Source: Devosia geojensis (GTDB taxonomy: Bacteria > Pseudomonadota > Alphaproteobacteria > Rhizobiales > Devosiaceae). Taken from it: a stretch of 64,000 bases of DNA. Where the stretch lies: positions 1 to 64,000 of the forward strand of contig NZ_JZEX01000199.1 in assembly GCF_000969415.1 (NCBI RefSeq), given 5' to 3'. Positions 54,662 to 63,782 of the stretch are shown piece by piece (position 1 is the first letter of the stretch; each line of letters begins with the position of its first letter). The translations under genes and the position numbers were made by a program. Under the pieces are notes generated by a model. It made no database searches, had not been told where the DNA came from, and saw only the letters and a program-made list of their open reading frames with translations.

Positions 54662-56290
54662 CTATCCCTCGTCCCTCGGCGGTTTCCTCTCCAGCCCCAC
54701 CGCCGCGCGGAACGCGCTGATGTGGTCGGTGGGCTTGGTCCAGTCGTCGCTGGTTTCCGTCCAGTAGTAGGAGTGGGTGAAGAACCGCAGCTTCAGCGGT
54801 CCCCAGGTGATGGCGACGTTGCGGTCCTTGACGCCGCTGCCGAAGCGCGTGGGACCCGCGCAGGGTCCGGCGATCGGGTCGCCGAAGAGGAAGAACGGCG
54901 AGGAGAACTCGTCGTAGATATTGGTCCACCTGACCGTCGAGAACACCGCCCCGTGGTGCGCCGCCCTGCGTCCGCGCTCGTCGATATAGATCGCCTGGTG
55001 GCGCGCGTTATAGGGCTGGGGCGGAGCGGTGGGCAGCACCCGCTCGGTCTTCATCCGCTGGAAGTCCTCCCGGCTTTCGGTGATGAGGAACTGGGCGCTG
55101 GCGAGGGGCGAACCCAATGCGACAAAATCGCTGATCTTCCAGCCGGCCGGCGTCGCCCGCCGTCCGCGTGCCGCCGGTCGCGCCGCCTGTCGGCGCAACG
55201 CATCGAACGCACGCCATTGCAGTTCCTGGAAACGCTCGACCTCCTCGTGCGACCACGCTCCCTTGGGCGCGGCGGCGACGAACCGGTCGACTGCTTCCAG
55301 CGCCTTGACCGCCTGCGGCTCCGGCGGATTGTCCTTGGTCGGTCCCACTTCCTGCCAGAGGATGTGGAGGAGGTCGTAGGCGAGGACCGTGCCCAGCGAA
55401 TGGCCGACGATGACGATGCGGTCATAGTTCGGATCGTCGTGCAGGGCCTTCAAGAGCTCGAGCCCACGGTTGCGCACCACCTGCCGGCTCTGCACCGTCT
55501 CCGTGCGCGCCGAAAGATAGCTCGCCGCATCCCCGAAATAGGGCAGCAGCATGCGATGGGAGAGGTAGACGAGGACGATGAGGACGAGCACCGCGATGAC
55601 GCGCGCGTTCCAGTTGCCGATCTGCATGACGCCGATGGCGATGACGAGGAGGATCAGCGAGAGCGGGATGACCTCCATGAACGAGAGGAACCGGAAGAAC
55701 TTGGGCGCCAGCAATACCGCCAGCGCCCCGAGGATGAGCGAGAGCCCCAGCCGCGACTCGGGCGCCAGCACCACGCCGAACCAGTCCCGCCGCAACAGTT
55801 CCGGCAGCGACAGCACCGCCATGACGAGGGTGGCGAAGGCGACGAGGCTCAACAGCCAGAACATCGTCCAGGGCAGGCGCATGCGGTCCGGCACGTCGGC
55901 CGGATCGATCCAGAGGAGCCGCCGCAGCCAGCGCCAGAGATTGCGCAAGGGCGTCGCGTTGAGGAGGTCGGCATAATAGAGCTCGAAAAAGTCGGTGCGT
56001 CGCCCGTTGTGCACCGGCGTCGTCACCCGTTGCAGCTCGTAGAGCCCGCTCTTGTCGTCCGGCACGATCCAGATCGGCCGGGCCCTGGGCTCGGCCTCCT
56101 TGTCGCCCGGTACGGCGCCGAGCTCGGGGTTGAACTGCCAGAGCACCTTGACGATGTCGCGGATGGTGCCCATCGGGCGCTGCTCGCCCTGGCCGTGGAT
56201 GACGACCACCGCCTGCCGCTCTATGGGCTCGGGCGGCTCGGCGGTCTTGCGCCTCGCCCTGCGTCCGGCCGTCTGCACCACGTCCGTCAT
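54662..56290 (-). CDS. Large membrane alpha/beta hydrolase of unknown role
   Basis: A 542-residue protein. N-terminal VVVIHGQGEQRPMGTIRDIV starts a hydrolase fold, four hydrophobic segments follow (about residues 142-165, 175-195, 200-222, 228-252), and the nucleophile elbow IVIVGHSLGTVLAYDLLH lies near residue 295. The membrane block is thus inserted within the hydrolase. No family name can be given. ATG 56290 with GGAGGG upstream. Confidence 0.75.
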   Translation of the reverse strand: MTDVVQTAGRRARRKTAEPPEPIERQAVVVIHGQGEQRPMGTIRDIVKVLWQFNPELGAVPGDKEAEPRARPIWIVPDDKSGLYELQRVTTPVHNGRRTDFFELYYADLLNATPLRNLWRWLRRLLWIDPADVPDRMRLPWTMFWLLSLVAFATLVMAVLSLPELLRRDWFGVVLAPESRLGLSLILGALAVLLAPKFFRFLSFMEVIPLSLILLVIAIGVMQIGNWNARVIAVLVLIVLVYLSHRMLLPYFGDAASYLSARTETVQSRQVVRNRGLELLKALHDDPNYDRIVIVGHSLGTVLAYDLLHILWQEVGPTKDNPPEPQAVKALEAVDRFVAAAPKGAWSHEEVERFQELQWRAFDALRRQAARPAARGRRATPAGWKISDFVALGSPLASAQFLITESREDFQRMKTERVLPTAPPQPYNARHQAIYIDERGRRAAHHGAVFSTVRWTNIYDEFSSPFFLFGDPIAGPCAGPTRFGSGVKDRNVAITWGPLKLRFFTHSYYWTETSDDWTKPTDHISAFRAAVGLERKPPRDEG

Positions 56291-56420
56291 CGCCCGCCCT
56301 CCGCCGATTCCGGTCGGATGAGAGAGTAGAGGGAATCGAGGATTTGGGGAACCAGTAGGCTGGTTTGACCATCCAAGTCGTTGTCGCTCGCTTCGGCGAT
56401 CCACCAAACCGCCTCCACCC

Positions 56421-56576
56421 CCAATGTCACCCCGACGAAGGTCAGGGCCCATCCTGAGATGCTGCATCAGCCGCAAGGCGTATGGGCGGAGCAGGAGCAC
56501 CCAACCGCTCTCTCCGTGCTCGTGGATGTCGTCAGGGCTGGATCCCGGCTTTCGCCGGGATGACAGCCGGTGGATA
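56421..56576. repeat. Family A element, long-spacer subtype
   Basis: A diverged left arm (TGTCACCCCGACGAAGGTCA) and an intact right arm (CGGCTTTCGCCGGGATGACA) enclose about 100 bases sharing CCCATCCTGAG and CAGCCGCAAGG with the copy at 24163. The rest of the 56291-56716 gap holds only the hairpin at 56626. Confidence 0.75.
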
Positions 56577-56625
56577 TGAATGTTTGTGCCTTCCACCAAT
56601 CTCGGGTCATTCAGCCGCTCCCGAC

Positions 56626-56676
56626 CGTCATTGCCCTCCCCTGACATGATCGGGGGGATCGGTCCGGGCAATGACG
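56626..56676. repeat. Family D hairpin repeat
   Basis: CGTCATTGCCC and GGGCAATGACG are perfect 11-bp arms; inside, CCCC and CGGGG also pair. A different consensus from families A and B; it lies downstream of pntB and may help end that transcript. Confidence 0.65.
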
Positions 56677-56716
56677 ACGGAGAGGATGACCAGAACCACG
56701 AGGGCGTGGCACAAAC

Positions 56717-58123
56717 CTAGTGCCCCAGCGCCTTGACGATGTCCTCGGTCATCTTCTTGGCGTCGCCGAAGAGCATCATGGTGTTGTCGCGGAAAAAGAG
56801 CTCGTTCTGCACGCCCGCGTAGCCGGCCGCCATGCCGCGCTTGATGAAGAGCACCGTGCCCGCATCCTCGACGTTGAGGACCGGCATGCCGTAGATCGGC
56901 GAGGTCTTGTCGGTCTTGGCCGCAGGGTTGGTCACGTCGTTGGCGCCGATGACGAAGGCGACGTCGGCCTGCGCGAACTCGGAATTGATGTCCTCGAGCT
57001 CGAACACCTCATCGTAGGGCACGTTGGCTTCCGCGAGCAGCACGTTCATGTGCCCGGGCATGCGTCCCGCCACCGGATGGATGGCGTACTTGACCTCGAC
57101 GCCTTCGGCCTTGAGCAGGTCCGCCATTTCGCGCAGCGCATGCTGCGCCTGGGCGACCGCCATGCCGTAGCCCGGCACGATGATGACCTTGCCGGCGTTC
57201 TTCATGAGGAACGCGGCATCCTCGGCCGCGCCTTGCTTGACCGGCCGGTCCTCCTCGGCGCCCCCGGCGGCGGCCGCATCGTCCCCGCCGAAGCCGCCGA
57301 GGATGACGGAAATGAACGAGCGGTTCATCGCCTTGCACATGATGTAGGAGAGGATCGCGCCCGACGAGCCGACCAGCGCCCCGGTGATGATCAGCGCCGT
57401 GTTGCCGAGCGTGAAGCCGATGCCTGCCGCCGCCCAGCCCGAATAGGAGTTGAGCATCGAGACGACCACCGGCATGTCCGCCCCGCCGATGGGAATGATC
57501 ATCAGCCCGCCGAGGATGAGCGCGAGGATGGTGATCGCCCAGAAGGCGAGCGGATCCGCCGAGACGGCGAAGTACCAGACGAGCAGCAGGATGAGGACGC
57601 CGATGCCGATATGGATGAGGTGCCGCGCCGGCAAGAGGATCGGCTTGCCGGACATGCGCCCGTCGAGCTTGGCGAAGGCGATGACCGAGCCGGTGAAGGT
57701 GAATGCGCCGATGGCCACCCCGATCGACATCTCGATCAGCGCCTGCGCGTGGATATGCCCGTTGGTCGCAATGCCGAAGGCATCCGGCGCATAGAGCGCG
57801 GCGGCGGCGACGAACACGGCCGCAAGACCGACCAGCGAGTGGAACGCGGCGACGAGCTGCGGCATGTCCGTCATCTTGACGTTGCGCGCGACATACGCGC
57901 CGATGCCGCCGCCGAGCCCGAGGCCGGCGATGATCAGGAGCCAGCTCACCCAGTCGGAAGGCGCCGCGACCGCCAGCGTCGTCAGCACGGCGATGCCCAT
58001 GCCGGTCATGCCGAACAGGTTCCCCTGCCGCGCCGAGGAGGGGCTCGAAAGCCCGCGCAGCGCCAGGATGAACAGAACCCCCGAAACGAGATAGAAGAGC
58101 GCCGCGATATCGGCAGAGATCAT
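56717..58123 (-). CDS. pntB: Proton-translocating transhydrogenase, beta subunit
   Basis: A 468-residue inner-membrane subunit with about nine transmembrane helices and a C-terminal NADP(H)-binding domain (GYGMAVAQAQHALREMADLL, GANDVTNPAA). It uses the proton gradient to make NADPH from NADH. Four bases separate it from pntA2. Confidence 0.96.
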   Translation of the reverse strand: MISADIAALFYLVSGVLFILALRGLSSPSSARQGNLFGMTGMGIAVLTTLAVAAPSDWVSWLLIIAGLGLGGGIGAYVARNVKMTDMPQLVAAFHSLVGLAAVFVAAAALYAPDAFGIATNGHIHAQALIEMSIGVAIGAFTFTGSVIAFAKLDGRMSGKPILLPARHLIHIGIGVLILLLVWYFAVSADPLAFWAITILALILGGLMIIPIGGADMPVVVSMLNSYSGWAAAGIGFTLGNTALIITGALVGSSGAILSYIMCKAMNRSFISVILGGFGGDDAAAAGGAEEDRPVKQGAAEDAAFLMKNAGKVIIVPGYGMAVAQAQHALREMADLLKAEGVEVKYAIHPVAGRMPGHMNVLLAEANVPYDEVFELEDINSEFAQADVAFVIGANDVTNPAAKTDKTSPIYGMPVLNVEDAGTVLFIKRGMAAGYAGVQNELFFRDNTMMLFGDAKKMTEDIVKALGH

Positions 58124-58127
58124 GGCG

Positions 58128-58433
58128 TCAGCCCTTCTTCTTGTACATCGACAGCATGCGCTGCGTGACGAGGAAACCGCCGAAGATGTTCACCGAGGCA
58201 AAGACCAGCGCGATGAAGCCGAAGACCTTCGACACCCAGCTGGAGTCCGCCGCCAGGTGCACGCCGACGGCGAGCAGCGCCCCGACGACGATGACCGAGG
58301 AGATGGCGTTGGTGACGCTCATCAGCGGCGTGTGCAGCGCCGGCGTCACGCTCCACACCACGTAGTAGCCCACGAAGATCGCCAGCACGAAGATGGCGAG
58401 GCGGAAGGTGAAGGGATCGATGATCTGTTCCAT
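58128..58433 (-). CDS. pntA2: Transhydrogenase alpha subunit, membrane part
   Basis: A 101-residue protein with three transmembrane helices. [18 protein letters not shown] is the family signature. Splitting of PntA into two genes is the alphaproteobacterial (Rhodospirillum-type) arrangement. It starts immediately after pntA1. Confidence 0.95.
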   Translation of the reverse strand: MEQIIDPFTFRLAIFVLAIFVGYYVVWSVTPALHTPLMSVTNAISSVIVVGALLAVGVHLAADSSWVSKVFGFIALVFASVNIFGGFLVTQRMLSMYKKKG

Positions 58434-59858
58434 TTACTTGCCTTCCTTGGGCGCCGCGGGCTTGCGGGCGGCGGGTTTTTTCGTGGCGGGTTTTTCCGTT
58501 CCGGACTTGGGCTCTGCGGCGGCCTTGGCCGCCTTGGGCGCAGCGGCTTTCCTGGCCGCGCCGGTCTTGGCCGGTGCCGCCTTGGCGACGGCGGCAGGCT
58601 TGGCGCCCGCACCTTCCGGTTTGACGGCGGGCTTTGCCGCCTTGGCCTTGCCGGTGCTGCCGGTCTTGACCGGCTTTTCGGCCGGCACCGCGGCGGGCTT
58701 GGCCGGCGCTTTCTTTGGAGGAACGGGCGCGGCGGCCTTGGCGAAGGCCGGATGCACCACCGCCCCGTCGCGCGTCAGCGCCGTCGCCTTGACCAGCTCG
58801 TCGTCCCAGTTGACGGCGAGCGCTTTCGTTTCCTTGTCGACCAGCGTCTCGATGAAGGCGAGGAGATTGCGCGCGTAGAGCTGGCTCGCCGTCGTCGGGA
58901 TGCGTCCGGCCAGGTTGGTGAAGCCGATGATGGTGACGCCGTTGTGGACGATGACCTCGCCCGGCCGCGTCAGCTCGACATTGCCGCCCCGCTCGGCGGC
59001 GAGGTCGACGATGACCGAGCCCGCCGCCATGGACTCGACCATGGCCCTGGTCACGAGCCTCGGCGCCGGCCGGCCCGGAATGAGCGCCGTGGTGATGACG
59101 ATGTCCTGCTTGGCGATGTGGCTGGCGACCAGCGCCTGCTGCGCCGCCTGCTCGTCGGCAGTGAGCTCGCGGGCATATCCGCCCTCGCCCGAGGCATCCT
59201 TCAACGCATCGGTCATGATGAACTTGGCGCCGAGCGATTCCACCTGCTCGCCGGCCGCCGCGCGCACGTCGGTGGCCGAAACCACCGCGCCCAGGCGCTT
59301 GGCCGTCGCGATCGCCTGCAGGCCCGCGACGCCCGCGCCCATGACGAACGCCTTGGCCGGACGCACCGTGCCCGCCGCCGTCATCATCATCGGCAGCGCC
59401 CGCTCGAACGCGGCCGACGCCTCGATCACCGCCTGGTAGCCGGCAAGGTTGGCCTGGCTCGACAAGATATCCATCACCTGCGCGCGGGTGATGCGCGGCA
59501 TGAACTCCATGGCGAAGGCGGAGACCCCGGCCTTGGCGAGGGCGGCGACCTCGCCCTCGTTGCCGTAGGGATCGAGCGCGCCGATGACCAGCGCCCCCTT
59601 GGCCGCGCCCTTGAGGGAACCGGCTTCCGGCCGGCGCACGACAAGGACGATGTCTGCGCCCTTGACCGCCGCTTCGGCGGCCGGCGCGATCACCGCGCCC
59701 GCCTCGGCATATTGCGCATCAAGAATGCGCGAGCCCTCGCCCGCGCCGGCCTCGACCGCGACGTCCGCGCCGAGGGCCTTGAGTTTACCGACCGTCTCGG
59801 GCGTGGCCGCGACGCGTTTCTCGCCGGCCAAGCGCTCGCGCAAGATTGCGATTTTCAT
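58434..59858 (-). CDS. pntA1: Transhydrogenase alpha subunit, NAD-binding part
   Basis: A 474-residue protein. The first 370 residues are the NAD(H)-binding dI domain: PKE-like start MKIAILRERLAGEKRVAATP, GAGVAGLQAIATAKRLGA, and TALIPGRPAPRLVT. The last roughly 100 residues are a lysine/alanine/proline-rich tail (AAPKAAKAAAEPKSGTEKP and similar) like a histone H1 or AlgP tail, absent from typical dI proteins. It follows the cox4 gene. Confidence 0.94.
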   Translation of the reverse strand: MKIAILRERLAGEKRVAATPETVGKLKALGADVAVEAGAGEGSRILDAQYAEAGAVIAPAAEAAVKGADIVLVVRRPEAGSLKGAAKGALVIGALDPYGNEGEVAALAKAGVSAFAMEFMPRITRAQVMDILSSQANLAGYQAVIEASAAFERALPMMMTAAGTVRPAKAFVMGAGVAGLQAIATAKRLGAVVSATDVRAAAGEQVESLGAKFIMTDALKDASGEGGYARELTADEQAAQQALVASHIAKQDIVITTALIPGRPAPRLVTRAMVESMAAGSVIVDLAAERGGNVELTRPGEVIVHNGVTIIGFTNLAGRIPTTASQLYARNLLAFIETLVDKETKALAVNWDDELVKATALTRDGAVVHPAFAKAAAPVPPKKAPAKPAAVPAEKPVKTGSTGKAKAAKPAVKPEGAGAKPAAVAKAAPAKTGAARKAAAPKAAKAAAEPKSGTEKPATKKPAARKPAAPKEGK

Positions 59859-59918
59859 GGGGGTAGTCTCCTGCTGCCGGCCTGCCAGCGGCAGGCCCCG
59901 CGCCCTGCCGTTCTGGTC

Positions 59919-60083
59919 TTAAGCCAGGATCAGGAAGTAAAGGATGACGAGCAGCGCCGCGATGGAGATGATCGACCACTTGAGGAAGATCATGAACCCG
60001 GCATAGGTGCGCTCGTGCTCGGCGTAGTCCATGGCGCTTTCGTGCGGGTGGTCGGCGGTGGCGGCGGCGGTCTTTCTGGCCAT
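59919..60083 (-). CDS. aa3-type cytochrome c oxidase subunit IV
   Basis: A 54-residue protein read directly from the minus strand: MARKTAAATADHPHESAMDY, then AEHERTYAGFMIFLKWSIIS and one transmembrane helix to LILA. The stretch MDYAEHERTYAGF-K is the bacterial aa3 oxidase subunit IV signature. It often lies just upstream of pntA in this order. Confidence 0.88.
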   Translation of the reverse strand: MARKTAAATADHPHESAMDYAEHERTYAGFMIFLKWSIISIAALLVILYFLILA

Positions 60084-60121
60084 GAAATCCTCGGTTCGTC
60101 TCGTCGTTCGCTTTGCCGGGC

Positions 60122-61939
60122 CTATTCGGGCTGGCTGGCCTCCAGTTCGTCGATCAGCCGCTCGATCACCGAGAGGCCCATCGACCAGAACTGCGGGTCC
60201 TTTGCATCGAGCCCGAAGGGCTTGAGCAATTCGCTGTGGTGCTTGGACCCACCGGCCTTCAACAGCTCGAAATAGCGCTCCGCAAAGCCTTCGCTGGCCT
60301 TCTCATACTGTGCGTAGAGCGAGTTCACAAGACAGTCGCCGAAAGCATAGGCGTAGACGTAGAACGGCGAGTGGATGAAGTGCGGGATATAGGCCCAGAA
60401 GACGTCGTAGCCCTCGTTGAGCCTGATGCCGGGCCCCAGCGATTCCGTCTGCACCTCGAGCCAGAAGGCGTTGATCTCCTCGAGCCGCAATTCGCCCTGC
60501 CGGCGTGCCGTGTGGACCTTGCGCTCGAAGGTATAGAAGGCGATCTGCCGCACCACCGTGTTGAGCATGTCCTCGACCTTCGAGGAAAGGAGCGCGAAGC
60601 GCTGCTTGCGGTCGCTCGTCTTGTCGAGCACCGAGCGGAAGGTCAGCATCTCGCCGAAGACCGAGGCGGTTTCGGCGAGCGTGAGCGGCGTGTTGGCCAG
60701 CAGCGGCCCCTGCGCGGCGGCGAGCCGCTGGTGCACCCCGTGACCGAGCTCATGGGCCAGCGTCATCACGTCGCGCGAGCGCCCGAGATAGTTGAGCATC
60801 AAATAGGGGTGGGCGCTCGGCACCGTCGGGTGCGCGAAGGCGCCCGACATCTTGCCGTCGCTGGTCGGCGCGTCGATCCAGCCGGAATTGAAGAACGGCT
60901 GCGCGATCTCGGCAAGCTGCGGCGAGAACCGGCCATAGGCTTCGAGAACCGTCGAGACCGCCTCGTCCCAGGTGAAGGTGCGCTCGTCGCTCGTCGGCAG
61001 CGGCGCGTTGCGGTCCCATGAGTCGAGCTGGTCCTTGCCGAACCACCTGGCCTTCATCTTGTAGTAGCGGTGGCTCAATCGCGGATAGGCCGCGCGCACC
61101 GCGGTCTCCAGCGCATCGACAACCTCGCGCTCGACGGAATTGGCCAGGTGCCGGCTGTCAGCGATGTCCTTGTAGCCGCGCCAGCGGTCGGATATTTCCT
61201 TGTCTTTGGCCAGCACGTTGGTGACATGGGCAAAGAGCCGCGCGTTCTGCGAGAGCGTCTTGCCCAATGCATGGAACGCCGCCTCGCGCTTCTTCTCGTC
61301 GCGCTCGGAGAGCAGGTGCAGCGTCGATTCGAGGTTGAGGCTTTCCCCGTCGACTTCGAAGCGCAGCGCCGAGAGCGTCTCGTCGAAGAGCCGGTTCCAG
61401 GCCGAGAACGCCGTGACCGCCTTGTCGTGGAAAAGTTCTTCCACCCGGTCCTCGAGCTGGTAGGGCTTGGCCTTGCGCAGCTCTTCGAACCAGGGACGAT
61501 AACGCGCCAGCTTCTCGTTGGAATTGAGCGCCTCCTCCAGCACCGCATCCTCGATGCGGTTGAGCTCCAGCTCGAAGAACAGCGTCCTGGTCGACAGGTT
61601 GGTCAGCGCCTCGTTGACGTCGCCCATGAACTTGGCCCGGTCCGGATCGCCGGTGTTCTGCGCATATTGTAGGAAGGAGAACGAACCGATCTTGCCGGTG
61701 AGGTCCGAAAGCGCCTCGGTGCGCTCAATCGCCTCGATCAGCCGGCCGGATTTGGTGAGCTCGGTGAGCTTGCCCTTGTAGTCCGCCTCGAACTGCGCGG
61801 CGTCGGCCTTGGCCTTTTCGAGGTCGGCCTTGAACTCGCCGCTGTCGCGCCCGGGATAGAGATCGGCAAGATCCCAGACCGGCAGATCCCCGAACTGATT
61901 GTGCCCCTTCCGGCTGGCGGCGTCGCTGGCAATGGTCAT
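60122..61939 (-). CDS. pepF: Oligoendopeptidase F, M3 family
   Basis: A 605-residue cytoplasmic zinc peptidase. The zinc motif HELGH is in DVMTLAHELGHGVHQRLA with the third ligand Glu in TLAETASVFGEM. Start MTIASDAASRKGHNQFGDLP at ATG 61939 (GGAGAA upstream). Digests 7-17-residue peptides in relatives. Confidence 0.95.
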   Translation of the reverse strand: MTIASDAASRKGHNQFGDLPVWDLADLYPGRDSGEFKADLEKAKADAAQFEADYKGKLTELTKSGRLIEAIERTEALSDLTGKIGSFSFLQYAQNTGDPDRAKFMGDVNEALTNLSTRTLFFELELNRIEDAVLEEALNSNEKLARYRPWFEELRKAKPYQLEDRVEELFHDKAVTAFSAWNRLFDETLSALRFEVDGESLNLESTLHLLSERDEKKREAAFHALGKTLSQNARLFAHVTNVLAKDKEISDRWRGYKDIADSRHLANSVEREVVDALETAVRAAYPRLSHRYYKMKARWFGKDQLDSWDRNAPLPTSDERTFTWDEAVSTVLEAYGRFSPQLAEIAQPFFNSGWIDAPTSDGKMSGAFAHPTVPSAHPYLMLNYLGRSRDVMTLAHELGHGVHQRLAAAQGPLLANTPLTLAETASVFGEMLTFRSVLDKTSDRKQRFALLSSKVEDMLNTVVRQIAFYTFERKVHTARRQGELRLEEINAFWLEVQTESLGPGIRLNEGYDVFWAYIPHFIHSPFYVYAYAFGDCLVNSLYAQYEKASEGFAERYFELLKAGGSKHHSELLKPFGLDAKDPQFWSMGLSVIERLIDELEASQPE

Positions 61940-62047
61940 GGGGTTCTCCGGGGTTCGTCTGCGGCTTTCGGGGCGCGACCTTAGCCAGCGGTCGGCGTGA
62001 TGTGAAGGGCGCAAGCAATGCAAAACTACGCGCCAATCTTCACCCAC

Positions 62048-62461
62048 CCACAGGGTCATCCCCGCGAAAGCGGGGACCTCTGTTGCTCGATTCCTGGGTT
62101 CGATATGAATCGGATATAGGAACGTTCGACAACTACTTCGTCTACATACTGGCCAGCCGGAAATATGGCGCCATCTATATCGGCGTCACGCGCGATCTGG
62201 TTCGCCGCGTCTATACGCATCGCGAGAAGATCGTTCCCGGTTTTACCGGCAAGTACAACATCCGGCAGCTCGTCCATTTCGAACAGTACGCCGCACCTCA
62301 GGACGCTATCGCGCGGGAAAAACAGCTGAAGAAATGGCACCGGGCCTGGAAAATCGAACTGATCGAACAGAGCAATCCCGAGTGGCGCGACCTGTGGGAG
62401 GATATCGCGCATCCCTGAAGGTCGAAACAGAGGTTCCCGCTTTCGCGGGAATGACCCTGTG
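62048..62461. mobile_element. Family B element carrying a GIY-YIG gene
   Basis: Left arm (CCACAGGGTCATCCCCGCGA, 62048-62085) and right arm (62426-62461, ending GCGGGAATGACCCTGTGG) are near-perfect inverse copies, about 35 bases each, the same arms found at 46689 and elsewhere. In every other copy the arms are 20-30 bases apart; here they enclose about 340 bases holding one complete gene. No target-site duplication can be established from this window alone. Confidence 0.75.
62083..62418 (+). CDS. GIY-YIG nuclease-domain protein
   Basis: About 111 residues from TTG 62083; the frame stays open back to an ATG at 62002 through the left repeat arm, so the start is uncertain and the arm may be translated. 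The domain is complete: YFVYILASRKYGAIYIG (GIY...YIG analogues VYI and YIG), Arg in TRDLVRRVYTH, Tyr/His region, and catalytic Glu in DAIAREKQLKKWHR. Family members are single-strand or nicking endonucleases, or repair factors. It is enclosed by family B arms. Confidence 0.88.
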   Translation: MLDSWVRYESDIGTFDNYFVYILASRKYGAIYIGVTRDLVRRVYTHREKIVPGFTGKYNIRQLVHFEQYAAPQDAIAREKQLKKWHRAWKIELIEQSNPEWRDLWEDIAHP

Positions 62462-62502
62462 GCTAGGAAACATGGTGCCATTGCACCAACTCTCAACTTT
62501 CA

Positions 62503-62540
62503 CCCGGGTCATCCCCGCGAAAGCGGGGACCTCTGTTTCA
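62503..62540. repeat. Family B single arm
   Basis: ACCCGGGTCATCCCCGCGAA and CTCTGTTTCA form one left arm with no facing partner before the ycaQ stop. It lies 42 bases beyond the right arm of the GIY-YIG element. Confidence 0.75.
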
Positions 62541-62581
62541 TAGGATGAGTGCCACCGTCAGGGGCAACGTCACCAAGGAGT

Positions 62582-63739
62582 TCACCCTCCGAACTGGAAC
62601 CGCTCGAACCGGGTAAGCGCCTCGTCGATCGCGACCTTCTCCTGCACCCCGGCTTCCTCCACCCACGTCCACTTCTGCACGATCAATTTTCCCGCCTGCC
62701 GGTCGGCCTTGAGGTCGATGGCCGCGACGATCCTGTCGCCGACCAGCACCGGCAGGGCGAAATAGCCCAGCACGCGCTTGGCCGCCGGCACGTAGGCTTC
62801 GAAGATGTGATCGTAGCCGAAGAAGTGTTTCAGGCGCTTCCTCTGGATGATCAGCGGATCGAACGGCGAGAGGATATGGACGAGGTGCGGCGGCTCGGGC
62901 GTCGCAACGTCCAGCAGCTCCGGCGCCACCCAGTGCTGCGCCTTCTCGGCGCCTTCGATATGCACCGGCACCAGCTGCTTGCGCTTGACCCGCGCGTCGA
63001 TCAGCCCCTTCACCGGCGTCCTGACATTGGTGTGCAGGTAACAGATGGAATCGAGGCTGACGATGCCCTGCGCGGTCAGCGCCCGGTCGAGCAGGTATTG
63101 GATGCCCTGCCGCTCGGTCGCTGGGCTCGGGCGCTTGGTCCAGCCGAAGTGCCGGTCCATCAGCTCATAGGTCTTGACCATGCCGGAACGGGCGCTGATC
63201 GTCAGGTCCCCGGTATAGAACGCCAGCTGCAAGGCCCGCTTGGACGGCTTGCGGCTCGCCCATGGGTGGTCCTTCTCGACGAGCTCGTCATCGTCGATGT
63301 CGCGGATCGACAGCGGTCCCTCGTCGCGAATGCGCCGGACGAGACGCCGGACGTCCTTGGGATCGACGTTCGCGTACCACGGGTGCGACTCGGTCTTGTA
63401 CCGCTTCATCGCCGGCAGGAAGAAGCGCAGGTCCTCGCTCGGGATATAGGCCAGCGCATGCGTCCAGTATTCGAAGACCGACTTGTCGACGCTCTGCGCC
63501 TGGCGCATGTGCGCGCGCTCGTAGCTCGGGATGCGGGTGAAGAGAATGTGGTGGTGGCTGCGCTCGATGACGTTGATGGTGTCGATCTGTACATAGCCGA
63601 GGTGCCTGACCGCCGCCGGCACGGCCTGCGGCCCCGCCCCGAACGGTTCGGCGCTGTCGAGCCTTTGCGCGCCGAGCCACAGGCGCCGGGCGCGGGCGAC
63701 GGAAAGCGGATGGGAAACAAGGCTCGGTTTGCGACTCAT
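62582..63739 (-). CDS. ycaQ: YcaQ/AlkZ-family DNA glycosylase
   Basis: A 385-residue winged-helix protein of the HTH_42 family. The catalytic QxD motif is visible as Gln51-Ile52-Asp53 in LGYVQIDTINVIERSHH. Relatives unhook interstrand crosslinks or remove alkylated bases. The upstream in-frame extension is not conserved, so ATG 63739 is used. Confidence 0.87.
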   Translation of the reverse strand: MSRKPSLVSHPLSVARARRLWLGAQRLDSAEPFGAGPQAVPAAVRHLGYVQIDTINVIERSHHHILFTRIPSYERAHMRQAQSVDKSVFEYWTHALAYIPSEDLRFFLPAMKRYKTESHPWYANVDPKDVRRLVRRIRDEGPLSIRDIDDDELVEKDHPWASRKPSKRALQLAFYTGDLTISARSGMVKTYELMDRHFGWTKRPSPATERQGIQYLLDRALTAQGIVSLDSICYLHTNVRTPVKGLIDARVKRKQLVPVHIEGAEKAQHWVAPELLDVATPEPPHLVHILSPFDPLIIQRKRLKHFFGYDHIFEAYVPAAKRVLGYFALPVLVGDRIVAAIDLKADRQAGKLIVQKWTWVEEAGVQEKVAIDEALTRFERFQFGG

Positions 63740-63782
63740 GACGCGAAAGGATGCCGAGCCGCCAAGGGGAAGTCGAGGGGGC

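Noticed and set aside
62048..62540. CRISPR array from the recurring CCCGCGAAAGCGGG repeats
   Set aside because: The repeats alternate in orientation, are dispersed over the window and lack regular 30-40 base spacers; no cas gene is present.
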